Part shown: positions 9,154-18,224 of the stretch, one piece after another | How the letters are laid out: every line of letters starts with the position of its first letter | Position numbering within the stretch: position 1 is the stretch's first letter | Assembly: GCA_009691785.1 (NCBI GenBank) | Contig: SIAM01000004.1 | Span: 1-64,000, forward strand | Source: Phycisphaerales bacterium | GTDB taxonomy: Bacteria; Planctomycetota; Phycisphaerae; Phycisphaerales; SM1A02 | Direction of reading: 5' to 3' | DNA length: 64,000 bases | Made by a program: the position numbers and the translations under genes | The notes under the pieces: model-generated | Database searches by the model: none | Told to the model about the DNA's origin: nothing | Seen by the model: only the letters and a program-made list of their open reading frames with translations

Positions 9154-10285
9154 GTATTGCTTCGTTCATACGAATTGCGCACCCAAATGCACCGTGCTTT
9201 GATTCATCAAGGCGAACTATAATTTCACAGCTGTCAACTGGAATTTTTATTTGTGTTGGTTTAAAATTTGGTGTCACTTTATTTTGCCAAAGAATTTTTC
9301 CTTCGCATTCAATTGTAATTTGACAATTAATTTTTTTTTCTAGTTGTGGCGGGAGACTGAGTAAGGCCGATAGTGTCCCTTTTGTTTGATTTGTGGTGAA
9401 TTTGAATCCGCCTGGGCCATGTAAATCCATTGGTATTGCATCAAACGACGCGGGTCGAACCTCTGTTTTTATTGTTGGTGGAGAAAGCCTTGGAACGAAT
9501 GAATCTGGGTTCGTAATTGCTTTCCAGGAACAATTCGCCAGTGCTGAAATAGAGTTTGGGTTTGGCGCAATTGATAACACCTCATTCCAAAAAATGGTTG
9601 AAGCCTGCATTTCTGGATTTATGTGTGGTCCTTTCAAGTGGCATTTATTTTTATCGTCGCTCCAGGAATCCACATCTATAACACTGCCGTCAGACATCCA
9701 GAATCTCCAACCGGTTGGTTGTTTAATTTTTGTAGACAAGCAAATTTCAACAATTCGTTCTATTGGTATGTGTGTTAATTGCTTTGTTAGCTTTTCGTTA
9801 ATCGGTGTGCCTGGTGTTGTAACCTGAAGTGCGACCCCGGTTGTTCCATCAATGGACTCAATAAATCCATCTAGACGATCATTATTCACCAACAAAACAG
9901 TGTCTTTCAATTTTGTGTCAGACCCACCAATAGATAGGGGCCCAATAGATTGAGCGTGTTCAAGATCAATAAATATGGATTCCAGCACGTTGTTGCGCCA
10001 TGAAATTTTTGTGTTATCAAACTCAAATATTCCAGCAAATCTTTGACCGTCATCCAGCGCGTAGTAGCTTTTAAGATTTAGTTTTTTGAATATGTTTTTT
10101 TGTTGTTGAACTCTCACACCGCACCAACCGGGCCACTGATTACTTGTTGGTGGATTTTGTGTGGTCTCTGGGATAGCTATACCGCTTACAACAGGCTGAA
10201 AAACAACTAAATCTGCTGCCAATAGATTTGTTGCAAAAAACATCGCCAGAAAAAGCCCTGAACTATTTATTTTTGTGTATGTCAC
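9077..10285 (-). CDS. secreted protein of unknown function with NPCBM-like C-terminal domain
   Basis: About 402 aa starting at GTG 10285, which overlaps the upstream gene's stop by 4 nt (GTGA); a longer open frame upstream runs through that gene and is unlikely. A signal peptide is evident (LFLAMFFATNLLAA). The middle part alternates beta-strand-like segments about a displayed effect on FDNTKISW and similar repeats. The last ~110 residues, with FTTNQTKGTLSALLSLP, GKILWQ and EIIVRLDESKHGAFG, resemble an NPCBM carbohydrate-binding beta-sandwich (moderate inference). It is the last gene of the seven-gene operon. Its 3' end runs 77 bp into the end of comEC on the other strand. Confidence 0.72.
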   Translation of the reverse strand: MTYTKINSSGLFLAMFFATNLLAADLVVFQPVVSGIAIPETTQNPPTSNQWPGWCGVRVQQQKNIFKKLNLKSYYALDDGQRFAGIFEFDNTKISWRNNVLESIFIDLEHAQSIGPLSIGGSDTKLKDTVLLVNNDRLDGFIESIDGTTGVALQVTTPGTPINEKLTKQLTHIPIERIVEICLSTKIKQPTGWRFWMSDGSVIDVDSWSDDKNKCHLKGPHINPEMQASTIFWNEVLSIAPNPNSISALANCSWKAITNPDSFVPRLSPPTIKTEVRPASFDAIPMDLHGPGGFKFTTNQTKGTLSALLSLPPQLEKKINCQITIECEGKILWQNKVTPNFKPTQIKIPVDSCEIIVRLDESKHGAFGCAIRMNEAILISDSCGTPPQSNPPPPIAPVKSDL

Positions 10286-11553
10286 TTTTGAAAAATTGGT
10301 AAATATCGTTTGGGCATTTGCAACACGATAAGCGCCATGGATGTGCTGTAGGCCTGTCCAGCTTGGTAATCCAGCCAACCTCCGTTAACGGCTTGTTTGG
10401 AAATCATTTCGTCTCGGATATTTGGCCACCAATCTGTCCAACGCTTGCCGCCCGCTAGATACATGGCTTGCACGGCATAATAATGTCCATAGAAATAATG
10501 TGCTTCACCACCAAGGCCTCTTCCATCTGGGTTGACGGTGTCTTGTAAATAATTCAATCCACGATCAATAGAATTATCCGAGTACACGCCCGCGTAATAC
10601 AGGCTGGCAACACCAGCGGCTGTTCTGGGCCAAGCGCTTGTTCCGACTGTAGACATGTACCGGAACCCTCCGTCGCTATTTTGACACGAGCGTACATAAG
10701 CGATTGCGCGTTCAATTGTCTCCTTGGGAACTTTCACGCCTGCGTTTCTTGCGCTTCGAAGCGCCATCACTTCACAAATAGTTACGCTGATATCTGCGTC
10801 GAATGGAACAGGGTTGTAGCGCCAGCCTCCCTCTTGATTTTGGCTGTTAATAATAAGATCCACGGCACGCGTAAGTGTGTCGCGAACCCGCGCGTCTTCA
10901 CTGTTCATTCCATAAATTTCACCCAGGAAAAGTGTTGCAAACCCGTGGCCATACATTGGTCCGTGGCTGTTTTCGGCGGCAAGCAATCCGGTTTCTGTGG
11001 CGCTGCTTAACACAAACTCCATCGCCCTGCGAACATTGTCTCCATATGCACCCCTACCTGGTAGGTGTCCATCAGCCATGAATGCTAAACCACAAAGCGC
11101 TGTGATTCCTGCGTGACGAGCAAATTGTCCGCGGCCAAACGATCCATCATCGTTTTGTAATGACGCCAAATAGCGTAGACCGCGCTGAACGGATTCTTCC
11201 ATTGCTGGAGTCATCTCTGACTCCATTGGTGCGTTTTGTGCACTAGCCCCCACCTCGGATGGTCGTTCTTTATCAAGATCAATGGGCACAACCACTACTT
11301 GTGGTGGAGCGGAGTTATTTTCATTTGTGTCTGTACTTTTAGAATCGTTTTTAATTTCCTTTAAGACCTCGGCTGGTTTGGAAACCTCTTTGGGTTTGTT
11401 ATCTTTCGTTTGGCTTGCTTCTTGCGTTGTTTGGTTTGATAATTTTAATGGTGGGTCCTGAAATGATTCGGTAGCAAAGATCGCAAACGAAAAAAAGTTG
11501 GTGGCCATGAATGCAGGCATTAGTCTTGAAAATATTGTCTTGTTCAACATCAT
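10282..11553 (-). CDS. exported prenyltransferase/squalene-cyclase repeat protein
   Basis: About 423 aa. ATG 11553 overlaps the upstream stop (ATGA). A signal peptide (residues 1-27) is followed by a Lys/Pro/Thr-rich linker to about residue 120. An alpha-barrel of prenyltransferase/squalene-cyclase type follows, with repeated motifs QNDDGSFG, QNQEGGW and QNSDGGFRY and a final VNGGWLDY. These alpha-alpha toroid repeats are shared by terpene cyclases, prenyltransferases and complement-like proteins. No DxDD cyclase motif is seen, so it is probably a structural or binding toroid rather than a terpene cyclase. It follows the DUF4175 protein in the envelope operon. Confidence 0.85.
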   Translation of the reverse strand: MMLNKTIFSRLMPAFMATNFFSFAIFATESFQDPPLKLSNQTTQEASQTKDNKPKEVSKPAEVLKEIKNDSKSTDTNENNSAPPQVVVVPIDLDKERPSEVGASAQNAPMESEMTPAMEESVQRGLRYLASLQNDDGSFGRGQFARHAGITALCGLAFMADGHLPGRGAYGDNVRRAMEFVLSSATETGLLAAENSHGPMYGHGFATLFLGEIYGMNSEDARVRDTLTRAVDLIINSQNQEGGWRYNPVPFDADISVTICEVMALRSARNAGVKVPKETIERAIAYVRSCQNSDGGFRYMSTVGTSAWPRTAAGVASLYYAGVYSDNSIDRGLNYLQDTVNPDGRGLGGEAHYFYGHYYAVQAMYLAGGKRWTDWWPNIRDEMISKQAVNGGWLDYQAGQAYSTSMALIVLQMPKRYLPIFQK

Positions 11554-14500
11554 GGTCCACGCTCCTCTGCCATGCGTCGATAGTAGGCCTCGGTGGCCCG
11601 TTGATAGAGCGCGCTTATTCGATCTCGGCGGCTTTGTGACATAATTTCTCGAATGCGTAAGGGAAGATGACCCCATTCTGATCGTCCCTCTTCCATATCG
11701 GCATCTGCCTGCAACTGTGCGTCCTCGAATTCTGGCGTGTTTACCTTGTCGCCGCCTTCGCCATTGTTTTTTGGGGAATCAGATTTGTCTGTGTTTCCGA
11801 TTTTGTTTTTTTGGTTTTTTTTGTCTCCGTCTTTTTGGGGGTCATTACCCTCTTTATTAGTTTCGTCGTTCTTACTTTTTTGTGATCCAGATTGTGAATC
11901 TGATTTCTTTTGTTGTGGCTTACTTTTAGAAGATTTTTTTTGTGATGATTTTTCAAACTTCACCGCGGCGTCGATCAAAGCGTCAAGACGAGACAACACT
12001 TGGGCTTGGACTCTTTGTGTTCCAATACCCAAATCATGATCTCGTGAGACAAGTTGTTGGGCAAGTTTCATGTCTTGCATGGCGGCTTCCGCCAGGTCTT
12101 TAAGTGATTCTTCGTTGAGACCCCGTTCAAGTTTATCTTTGCGTTGTTCTTGTGCCGCCATTTCGCCACCCTTTCCGCCAATTCCCAAAAGTTCATCTAG
12201 TGTTTGTGGTGGTTTTTCAATTGGATTTTGTTTGGGTGTTTGTGGTGTTGGTTTGGCTTGTTCGTTCTGCTTACTGTTGTTGAATGATGATATTTCTTGG
12301 ACAATCTTATTTATAATTAAATGCTTTGGATATAATTCGTTTTTTGGGGGGGCATTTAAGCTGCGTGATTGTAATTTATGAGCTTCGTTTTTTGGTTCCG
12401 TCGTTGGGGTTGCTTCTTTATTGGAAGCCTTCTTCATTTTTTCCACCCACTCTTCGCCAAGCGTGCGCACGGTGTCTTGTAATTTTGAAAGATCGCCTAC
12501 GGCTTTCGCTGCGCCTGGAGAATTTATGCCAACTTCTTCTATTAGCTTGGTGCGTCGATTTATTTGTGCTTGCAATTCACGAACAAGCCTTATTTCCGCA
12601 AGTGGTGGAATTGTTTTCTTTTTTTCTCTGGAACCTCCGCTGCCACCTTCTCCGCCGCCCGAATTCTCTTGGGCAAATGGGTCTTCTTTTTGTTCGGGGT
12701 CGGTTAATGCTATTGCTAACCCATCAAGTGCCTCGGTAACAAAGTCAAGTTCATTTACGGTTTCTGGTGTTGGTTTTACTTGAGCAAGTTGTTCTTGCGC
12801 CGATCCCATCCATTGATCAATTAATTCATGTGTTTTAACAAAAACCGCCGCGTCATTTATTTCGGTGGACTTATTTAAAATATTTTTTACTTGTTGGCGA
12901 AGTGTTTTTTGCCGCCCTGCAATTTCTCTAGAAGTAACGGCGTCCTGTCTGTTTAAATCTTTTTGATCTAGTGTAATAATTGCGGCAACTTCTTGACGCA
13001 AGACTTTTTGAAGCTGGGCATATTCGCGATATTTGTTTGCTAGTTCTTCGCGTTCTTTTTCTGATTCTTCCTCTTGCTGCCTTGCTTTCTCCTGTTCAGC
13101 TTTTTCGAGCGCCTGTTTCAACAATTCAAGCCCACGCGACGAGGTTTCTCTGGCTGTATCTATTTGAATCGGATTGGATCGAAGCGCAATAACAACACCG
13201 CTCTCTAGATCACTTGCTCGCACCAATATTTTTGTGACCTGCTCCATAGCCCGTCCGCCCGTCTTGGACTCCTCTATTGTGGCAGCGGTGTTTCGCGCCA
13301 ATCTTTCGGCATTTTTCTCAATGACAGTTTTAATATCTGCGGCCGCTTCTTGTAGGGTGTCAATTTCGTTTCTACCTGTTTCCGCGTGCGCAACCAATCC
13401 TTTAATCGTTTCAACAAGGCTTGATAAACGCCTCTTTAGCTCCTCTGTTTTTGCTTTTCTATCGACCTTTAGTGCTTTTTGAATTTTTTCAACAGCATCA
13501 GCTGCTGCCTGCATTGAATTGTCTGCGGCTCCTGTTTGGTTTTTTTCACTTCGGTCGGCTGATTCCTCTAAACGTTTTGCGGCGTCGCCGCGTTCGCCTT
13601 CTTCGGCGGCCGCGCGAAGCGATTGAGCTTGAATGGGGTCTTTTTTATTATTTTGTTGAGCTCGATCAAATAGATCCTCAACAAGCGCTCTGGCTTCTTG
13701 CGCGGCGACTCGCTGCTTTTGTGCCTGCTCCTGAAGTTGTTCCTTTTCTTGGTCAGACAAGTCTTCTGCTGGTCGACCCGTGGTTTTACTTGCTGTTTTT
13801 TGTAGTTCTTTACGAAGCCTAGAAATTTCTTGTGCCAATTTATCTGTTCTGTGTTGAGCGCCAGCCGCGTCGTTATCACGATCTAAAATATCCAGCATGG
13901 CGTGGATGGCTTGTAGTGATTGTGCTTGTTCTTTTTTTGCTTCTTGAACTGCTTTTTCATTTCCTGTAGCGCCTTGTTGAAGTTGTTGAGATGCGCTTTG
14001 GCTGTGTGTTGCGGCGACTGATGCTTGCTGTTCAACCCCCTGTAGCGCTTCTGTGATGTTGGAGTCTTTCATTCCATTACGCCTCAGTCTTTTTGCCAGC
14101 TTGTTTGCTGTTTTTTGTGTTTGATCAATTCGATCACTGAGGTTTTTTTGAGATTGAATTGAGTTCGTAATTTCTGTTTGCTCTATTGTTTCTTTTTGAT
14201 TTATTTCTAGGCGTGCCACGTTTTGACGAAGAGTGTTTGTTTGTTGGCGTATGTTTTGTTCAAACACGTCTTGATCCACTATACGAATCCGTCGCGGTTC
14301 GCTAAGCGTGACTCGCCTCTTGATGCCTTCTGTTTCAAATCGGTCTTGCGCCATGCCGCGCAAAAGCAGTGTGTCTCCACTTTTCGACTCTGTGGTTGAA
14401 ATTTCTAAAACGTTCTTCAATTCGGACTCTCCTGAATCAACCTGCACTTCTTTTATTTGAATCAATTTTGGAACTGGTTCTCCAGATCGTTGTTGTCTGT

Positions 14501-15878
14501 CAACCCGCATTCCAATAGAGACCAGTCCCAAATCGTCTCTGGCTTGTATAAGTATTGGAAGAGTCGCCTTGTTGGTTACGATCTCGTCTTCTTCTGGGTC
14601 GCCAACCACTACGGTTGGCTCTTGGTCTACAACCACTTGAATTCTTATGCGTAATGGTTGTTGTCCATGAATCCCATTTTCATCGCATGGATCAACAACA
14701 ATATCCGTGCCTCCTTGAATTGTCCAAAAAAGTCTCCATTGTGTTTGTGATTCCACCACAAATCGAAATGCATTCAGTGATGTGTTGTTTGTGGTGTCAG
14801 TGACTGAAATGGTTCGAGCCAACCACGCTGGATCAATTTTTCCGTTTGTGTCTTGTGGTGGTTTTGGTGGTGCGGATAGATTTAATTGCAGACTTGCTGT
14901 TGCGCCAACAAGAACTGTTGGAAGCGTTGGCACAGTGCCGCCATTCCAGTTCATTTCCACCACCTCGCGCTTACTTACTGCATAACTGGGGGGATGAATC
15001 ACAAGTTTCGCGCTTTCGACCGTTGGTGGCTCTATTACTTCTATTTGTATGGGTGGCGTCTTTGTGTCTTCGGTAAAAAATACAACAGTCATTAATTCGC
15101 CCTCTGCCACAACAGGTTTTTCCCAAGAACCGTCTGTTTGTGCTGTCATTTCAAATATTTTTTTTGAAACCACCTGATTTTTTTCTTTAATTTCACAAAT
15201 GACGCTTACGCGGGCCCTGTTTATCTTTTTGGGGTCCTGATTTTCGTCGGCTCGCGCCCGAAGCAAAACTGTTTCGCCTTTTGCAACATGTGATATTGAA
15301 AGCTCTGGATGAATCAATAGTTCTGGTGGCCAATCTGTTTGGCTCCATGGAATTATTGTTCGAGTTAATCCTGTCTTTGTGGCTTGCTCTGAAAAATAGA
15401 AACTGGTCAGCCAAAGACCCGTAATAATTATTGTGGTGCTGGTGGCATAAATTGCTGGCAGCCACTGAATGTGTTTGTTTGGTTGAATTAATTTCCAAAG
15501 GTTGTTTGCGCGTTCGACAACCTTGGCGACAAGGTGATTTGTTTTATCCACGCCCCCCAATTCAAAATCTACCGCACTGGCTAAATATCCACGAAGCGAT
15601 GGTTCAACATCCTCTATTCGAATTGCGACACTGGTTATTGTTGGTGTTTGATTCCAGGCCGGCTTGACCCAGCGCTTAAATATTTTGTGGGCAATAGCGA
15701 TGGTGACCAAAAAAATTACACTGCGCGCCGCGATTGGCCAATGAACAACAAAATCAACACACACACAGACAGCTAAATAGCAACAGATTGCCGTGGTGCT
15801 GAAAGCAACTGCCTGAATTCGGTTTAGGACAATAATTCTTTTTCGAAGAATTGCGATATGTCTACTAATTTGTGCCAT
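11550..15878 (-). CDS. very large DUF4175-type membrane-anchored coiled-coil protein
   Basis: 1442 aa from ATG 15878; a TTG two codons earlier is also possible. Three hydrophobic helices lie in the first ~160 residues. A beta-rich extracytoplasmic region (about 190-520) follows, then long Gln/Glu/Ala coiled coils (about 540-1000), a flexible Pro/Lys segment, and a highly charged Ser/Lys/Gln tail near residues 1310-1400. The layout matches DUF4175 proteins found next to MoxR/VWA genes in Planctomycetota (family knowledge); no enzymatic motif is seen. The gap of 54 nt to the upstream gene contains TCGCTACGCT, a likely internal promoter. It is expected to be a scaffold or envelope-spanning partner in this operon. 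Confidence 0.85.
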   Translation of the reverse strand: MAQISRHIAILRKRIIVLNRIQAVAFSTTAICCYLAVCVCVDFVVHWPIAARSVIFLVTIAIAHKIFKRWVKPAWNQTPTITSVAIRIEDVEPSLRGYLASAVDFELGGVDKTNHLVAKVVERANNLWKLIQPNKHIQWLPAIYATSTTIIITGLWLTSFYFSEQATKTGLTRTIIPWSQTDWPPELLIHPELSISHVAKGETVLLRARADENQDPKKINRARVSVICEIKEKNQVVSKKIFEMTAQTDGSWEKPVVAEGELMTVVFFTEDTKTPPIQIEVIEPPTVESAKLVIHPPSYAVSKREVVEMNWNGGTVPTLPTVLVGATASLQLNLSAPPKPPQDTNGKIDPAWLARTISVTDTTNNTSLNAFRFVVESQTQWRLFWTIQGGTDIVVDPCDENGIHGQQPLRIRIQVVVDQEPTVVVGDPEEDEIVTNKATLPILIQARDDLGLVSIGMRVDRQQRSGEPVPKLIQIKEVQVDSGESELKNVLEISTTESKSGDTLLLRGMAQDRFETEGIKRRVTLSEPRRIRIVDQDVFEQNIRQQTNTLRQNVARLEINQKETIEQTEITNSIQSQKNLSDRIDQTQKTANKLAKRLRRNGMKDSNITEALQGVEQQASVAATHSQSASQQLQQGATGNEKAVQEAKKEQAQSLQAIHAMLDILDRDNDAAGAQHRTDKLAQEISRLRKELQKTASKTTGRPAEDLSDQEKEQLQEQAQKQRVAAQEARALVEDLFDRAQQNNKKDPIQAQSLRAAAEEGERGDAAKRLEESADRSEKNQTGAADNSMQAAADAVEKIQKALKVDRKAKTEELKRRLSSLVETIKGLVAHAETGRNEIDTLQEAAADIKTVIEKNAERLARNTAATIEESKTGGRAMEQVTKILVRASDLESGVVIALRSNPIQIDTARETSSRGLELLKQALEKAEQEKARQQEEESEKEREELANKYREYAQLQKVLRQEVAAIITLDQKDLNRQDAVTSREIAGRQKTLRQQVKNILNKSTEINDAAVFVKTHELIDQWMGSAQEQLAQVKPTPETVNELDFVTEALDGLAIALTDPEQKEDPFAQENSGGGEGGSGGSREKKKTIPPLAEIRLVRELQAQINRRTKLIEEVGINSPGAAKAVGDLSKLQDTVRTLGEEWVEKMKKASNKEATPTTEPKNEAHKLQSRSLNAPPKNELYPKHLIINKIVQEISSFNNSKQNEQAKPTPQTPKQNPIEKPPQTLDELLGIGGKGGEMAAQEQRKDKLERGLNEESLKDLAEAAMQDMKLAQQLVSRDHDLGIGTQRVQAQVLSRLDALIDAAVKFEKSSQKKSSKSKPQQKKSDSQSGSQKSKNDETNKEGNDPQKDGDKKNQKNKIGNTDKSDSPKNNGEGGDKVNTPEFEDAQLQADADMEEGRSEWGHLPLRIREIMSQSRRDRISALYQRATEAYYRRMAEERGP

Positions 15879-15895
15879 AAACAACCTTGATTTAA

Positions 15896-15905
15896 AGCGT
15901 AGCGA
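15896..15905 (-). promoter_or_regulatory. TCGCTACGCT internal promoter upstream of the DUF4175 gene
   Basis: The minus strand carries TCGCTACGCT, with TACGCT as -10 (15901-15896), in the 54-nt gap between the VWA/GATase-like and DUF4175 genes. It lies 17 nt before ATG 15878. This gap and promoter may split the seven-gene operon into two expression units. Confidence 0.45.
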
Positions 15906-15932
15906 CCTGGTGGAAATATGCGTGTTTCAATT

Positions 15933-18224
15933 TCACATGAATTTCAAAATTCTTCGTCCAATCCATTCTGTGGTTAATAGTGTTATTAAAATCGCAAAAA
16001 TTATCCATTGATTCCACAGCGGAATTTGTATTGGCTGGCGTATTGTGAATGATCGTCGAGGTATAAGATTTTCAAGGGCGTCGATATTTGAAGTTGCCAC
16101 CACTTGCCCCTTTGTTGCGACGCTTAATTTTTCCAGGGCGGCGTGATCTGGTGTTGCATCAATTCTCTCTGTGTCTTCTTGTATTATTGTTAGAGTGGCT
16201 TCGGGTGTTTCTGGTGTCTTTGGTTGTCGAATTCGAAACTTCCAAACGCCCTCACCGTCGCTTGGTGCAATCCAAACAGTGGAAAATTGGTTTCCGCCCT
16301 CTGGTTTAAGGGTGATATCAACATTTTTTCCACTTGTGGCCTGAAATGCTTCAACAATGACAACATCACTTGCTTGTGCCTCGGCTAGATCAACAACAAT
16401 CCGAACTGGTTGATTTGTGGCTGCTCTTGGTGGATCAACCAGTAGTGATAATCCGGCATTGTTTCGCAACCCTGATCGCGCAAGGTGTCTTATGAGTTGA
16501 ATCCAAAAACGTTCTGGGAGTGTTTCTCCTCGACCATAACGCCATCTCCACGTTTCATCAGTCGCCACAAATGTTGATTGGCCTGCGCCATATCGCATGG
16601 TTAGAACCATTGGTGTCCCTTTGTTTGATTCGCTTGTGGTATTTAAATTCTCTGTTTGTTGTGTGACGGCGTTCGCCAACACTTCAGTGGTTGGTTTAAG
16701 GTCTCTTGTATCAATGCGCTGAACCCATTCAAGTTTGCCCCAGGATTCGCCACCGGGCGAAATTTCTCTGGGCCACGACTGCTCATTTTCTTGTGTGTTA
16801 CCAAGTCGAAACATGCCAATCCTGATCGCCAATTCTGTTGGTTCCATATAAGCCGGTTGATCCAGTCTCGGTAAATCAAGGGAGCCACGAAACGGAAGCA
16901 GATCCTCCATGGGGGTGCCACGCCAACTTGATGGGGTGCTGCGATCTCCAGCAATCCACAATATTCCGGTGCCGCGTTTGGCAACCTGGTCGCGAATAAT
17001 TTTTTGCTGTGTCGTGTTGAGAAATCCGGCGGGAACATCGCCAAGAATTATCACGTCAAATGCGGCAAACTCTTTTTCCGTTCTTGGAAGCCTTGCAAGC
17101 GGGGTGGTTCCCTCTTGCGCGAAATCACGATCAGCTGATAGCAGCATAATTGAGCTTTCGATTCCTTTTTCTCTTAATAAAATGTTTTTGATATAGCGAA
17201 ACTCCCATCGCGGCCAACCATCCATATACAAAACGCGAATTGGGCGCTCTATTAATGTGATATCCACCCGTTGTGAGTCGTTTGATTGATCGGCGTCTGG
17301 ATCGCCCACGATCGCTACTTCCCAAATTGCTTCTCCCGGCTTACTTCCTTGGCCAACCAGTGTCACGCTTACCATTCCATCCGCACCAGAGATGACTTCT
17401 TGTTCGTCTATTTTTCTTTGCGAATCTTTTTCTTTTAATACAACGCGAATTTTTTTGTTGGGCTTTCTTGTGTTAAGTTGGGCCTGAATTGGAATTTGAT
17501 CTTGTAAAAATCCGCTTTGTGGCGCTTCCACAGAAACAATGGACTGGTCGTTGACGCCGTTGGGATCACCCAAAGCTATGGTAAAAACTGGAACCGCTAG
17601 TGTTTGAATTTGACGAAGGGTTGTTGAATTGATCACATCTTGGCTCCTTCCATCGGAAATCACCACAACCGCCGAAAGGGGTCGTCCTAAATTTCTTTGT
17701 AGTGTTTCACGCATGGCGGATGCGAGCAGTGTTCTGTTGCCTTGTGCCTCGGGAAGGGCTTGCTTGTTTGGTACCACTATGGAGTTTCCAGTAACCGCCA
17801 CCCATTCCAATTTGTGGTCTTGGGCGAGTCGATCCCAAACTCCGTTTTGTAAAATTTTGTTTTGATATTCAACTCGCGAAATTATTTTATTTTGATCGTC
17901 AACCATGTCACGAACTTGCAGGCTGGAACTGCGATCAACCAAGACTTCCACAAAATCCTGTTCTATTTTTTCTTGTGGCCACTCAAGAACTGGTTGCATT
18001 AATAGAAGCGCGATAATAAAAAGGACCGTTGTGCGAAGACTTCCTAAAAAAAACCTTGTTCGGCGCGATCCCTTGATATTTGTATATGAAAATATCGATA
18101 TTGAAACCAAAGCAATGGCGACCACCAACCACAGCCATGTTGGGGCTGGTCTTTCAAATACAAAATGCCACGGTTGCCCCCGAAGCGTGGGTGGAACTCC
18201 AAGTTGTGTAAAAAACCACTCCAT
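15933..18224 (-). CDS. membrane protein with VWA-like and glutamine-amidotransferase-like domains
   Basis: 763 aa, starting at ATG 18224, whose first base is shared with the last base of the upstream stop codon (TAATG); an in-frame extension upstream is only shadow. Two N-terminal helices (about residues 31-50 and 60-80) precede a VWA-like domain with the MIDAS-type DRSSS near residue 96 and VVISDGRS near residue 185. A GATase1-like fold follows (residues 390-480, GTGILWIAGDRS) that lacks an obvious nucleophile Cys. A C-terminal helix lies near residues 735-757. This architecture accompanies MoxR and DUF58 genes in bacteria; it is probably a membrane complex subunit. Confidence 0.86.
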   Translation of the reverse strand: MEWFFTQLGVPPTLRGQPWHFVFERPAPTWLWLVVAIALVSISIFSYTNIKGSRRTRFFLGSLRTTVLFIIALLLMQPVLEWPQEKIEQDFVEVLVDRSSSLQVRDMVDDQNKIISRVEYQNKILQNGVWDRLAQDHKLEWVAVTGNSIVVPNKQALPEAQGNRTLLASAMRETLQRNLGRPLSAVVVISDGRSQDVINSTTLRQIQTLAVPVFTIALGDPNGVNDQSIVSVEAPQSGFLQDQIPIQAQLNTRKPNKKIRVVLKEKDSQRKIDEQEVISGADGMVSVTLVGQGSKPGEAIWEVAIVGDPDADQSNDSQRVDITLIERPIRVLYMDGWPRWEFRYIKNILLREKGIESSIMLLSADRDFAQEGTTPLARLPRTEKEFAAFDVIILGDVPAGFLNTTQQKIIRDQVAKRGTGILWIAGDRSTPSSWRGTPMEDLLPFRGSLDLPRLDQPAYMEPTELAIRIGMFRLGNTQENEQSWPREISPGGESWGKLEWVQRIDTRDLKPTTEVLANAVTQQTENLNTTSESNKGTPMVLTMRYGAGQSTFVATDETWRWRYGRGETLPERFWIQLIRHLARSGLRNNAGLSLLVDPPRAATNQPVRIVVDLAEAQASDVVIVEAFQATSGKNVDITLKPEGGNQFSTVWIAPSDGEGVWKFRIRQPKTPETPEATLTIIQEDTERIDATPDHAALEKLSVATKGQVVATSNIDALENLIPRRSFTIRQPIQIPLWNQWIIFAILITLLTTEWIGRRILKFM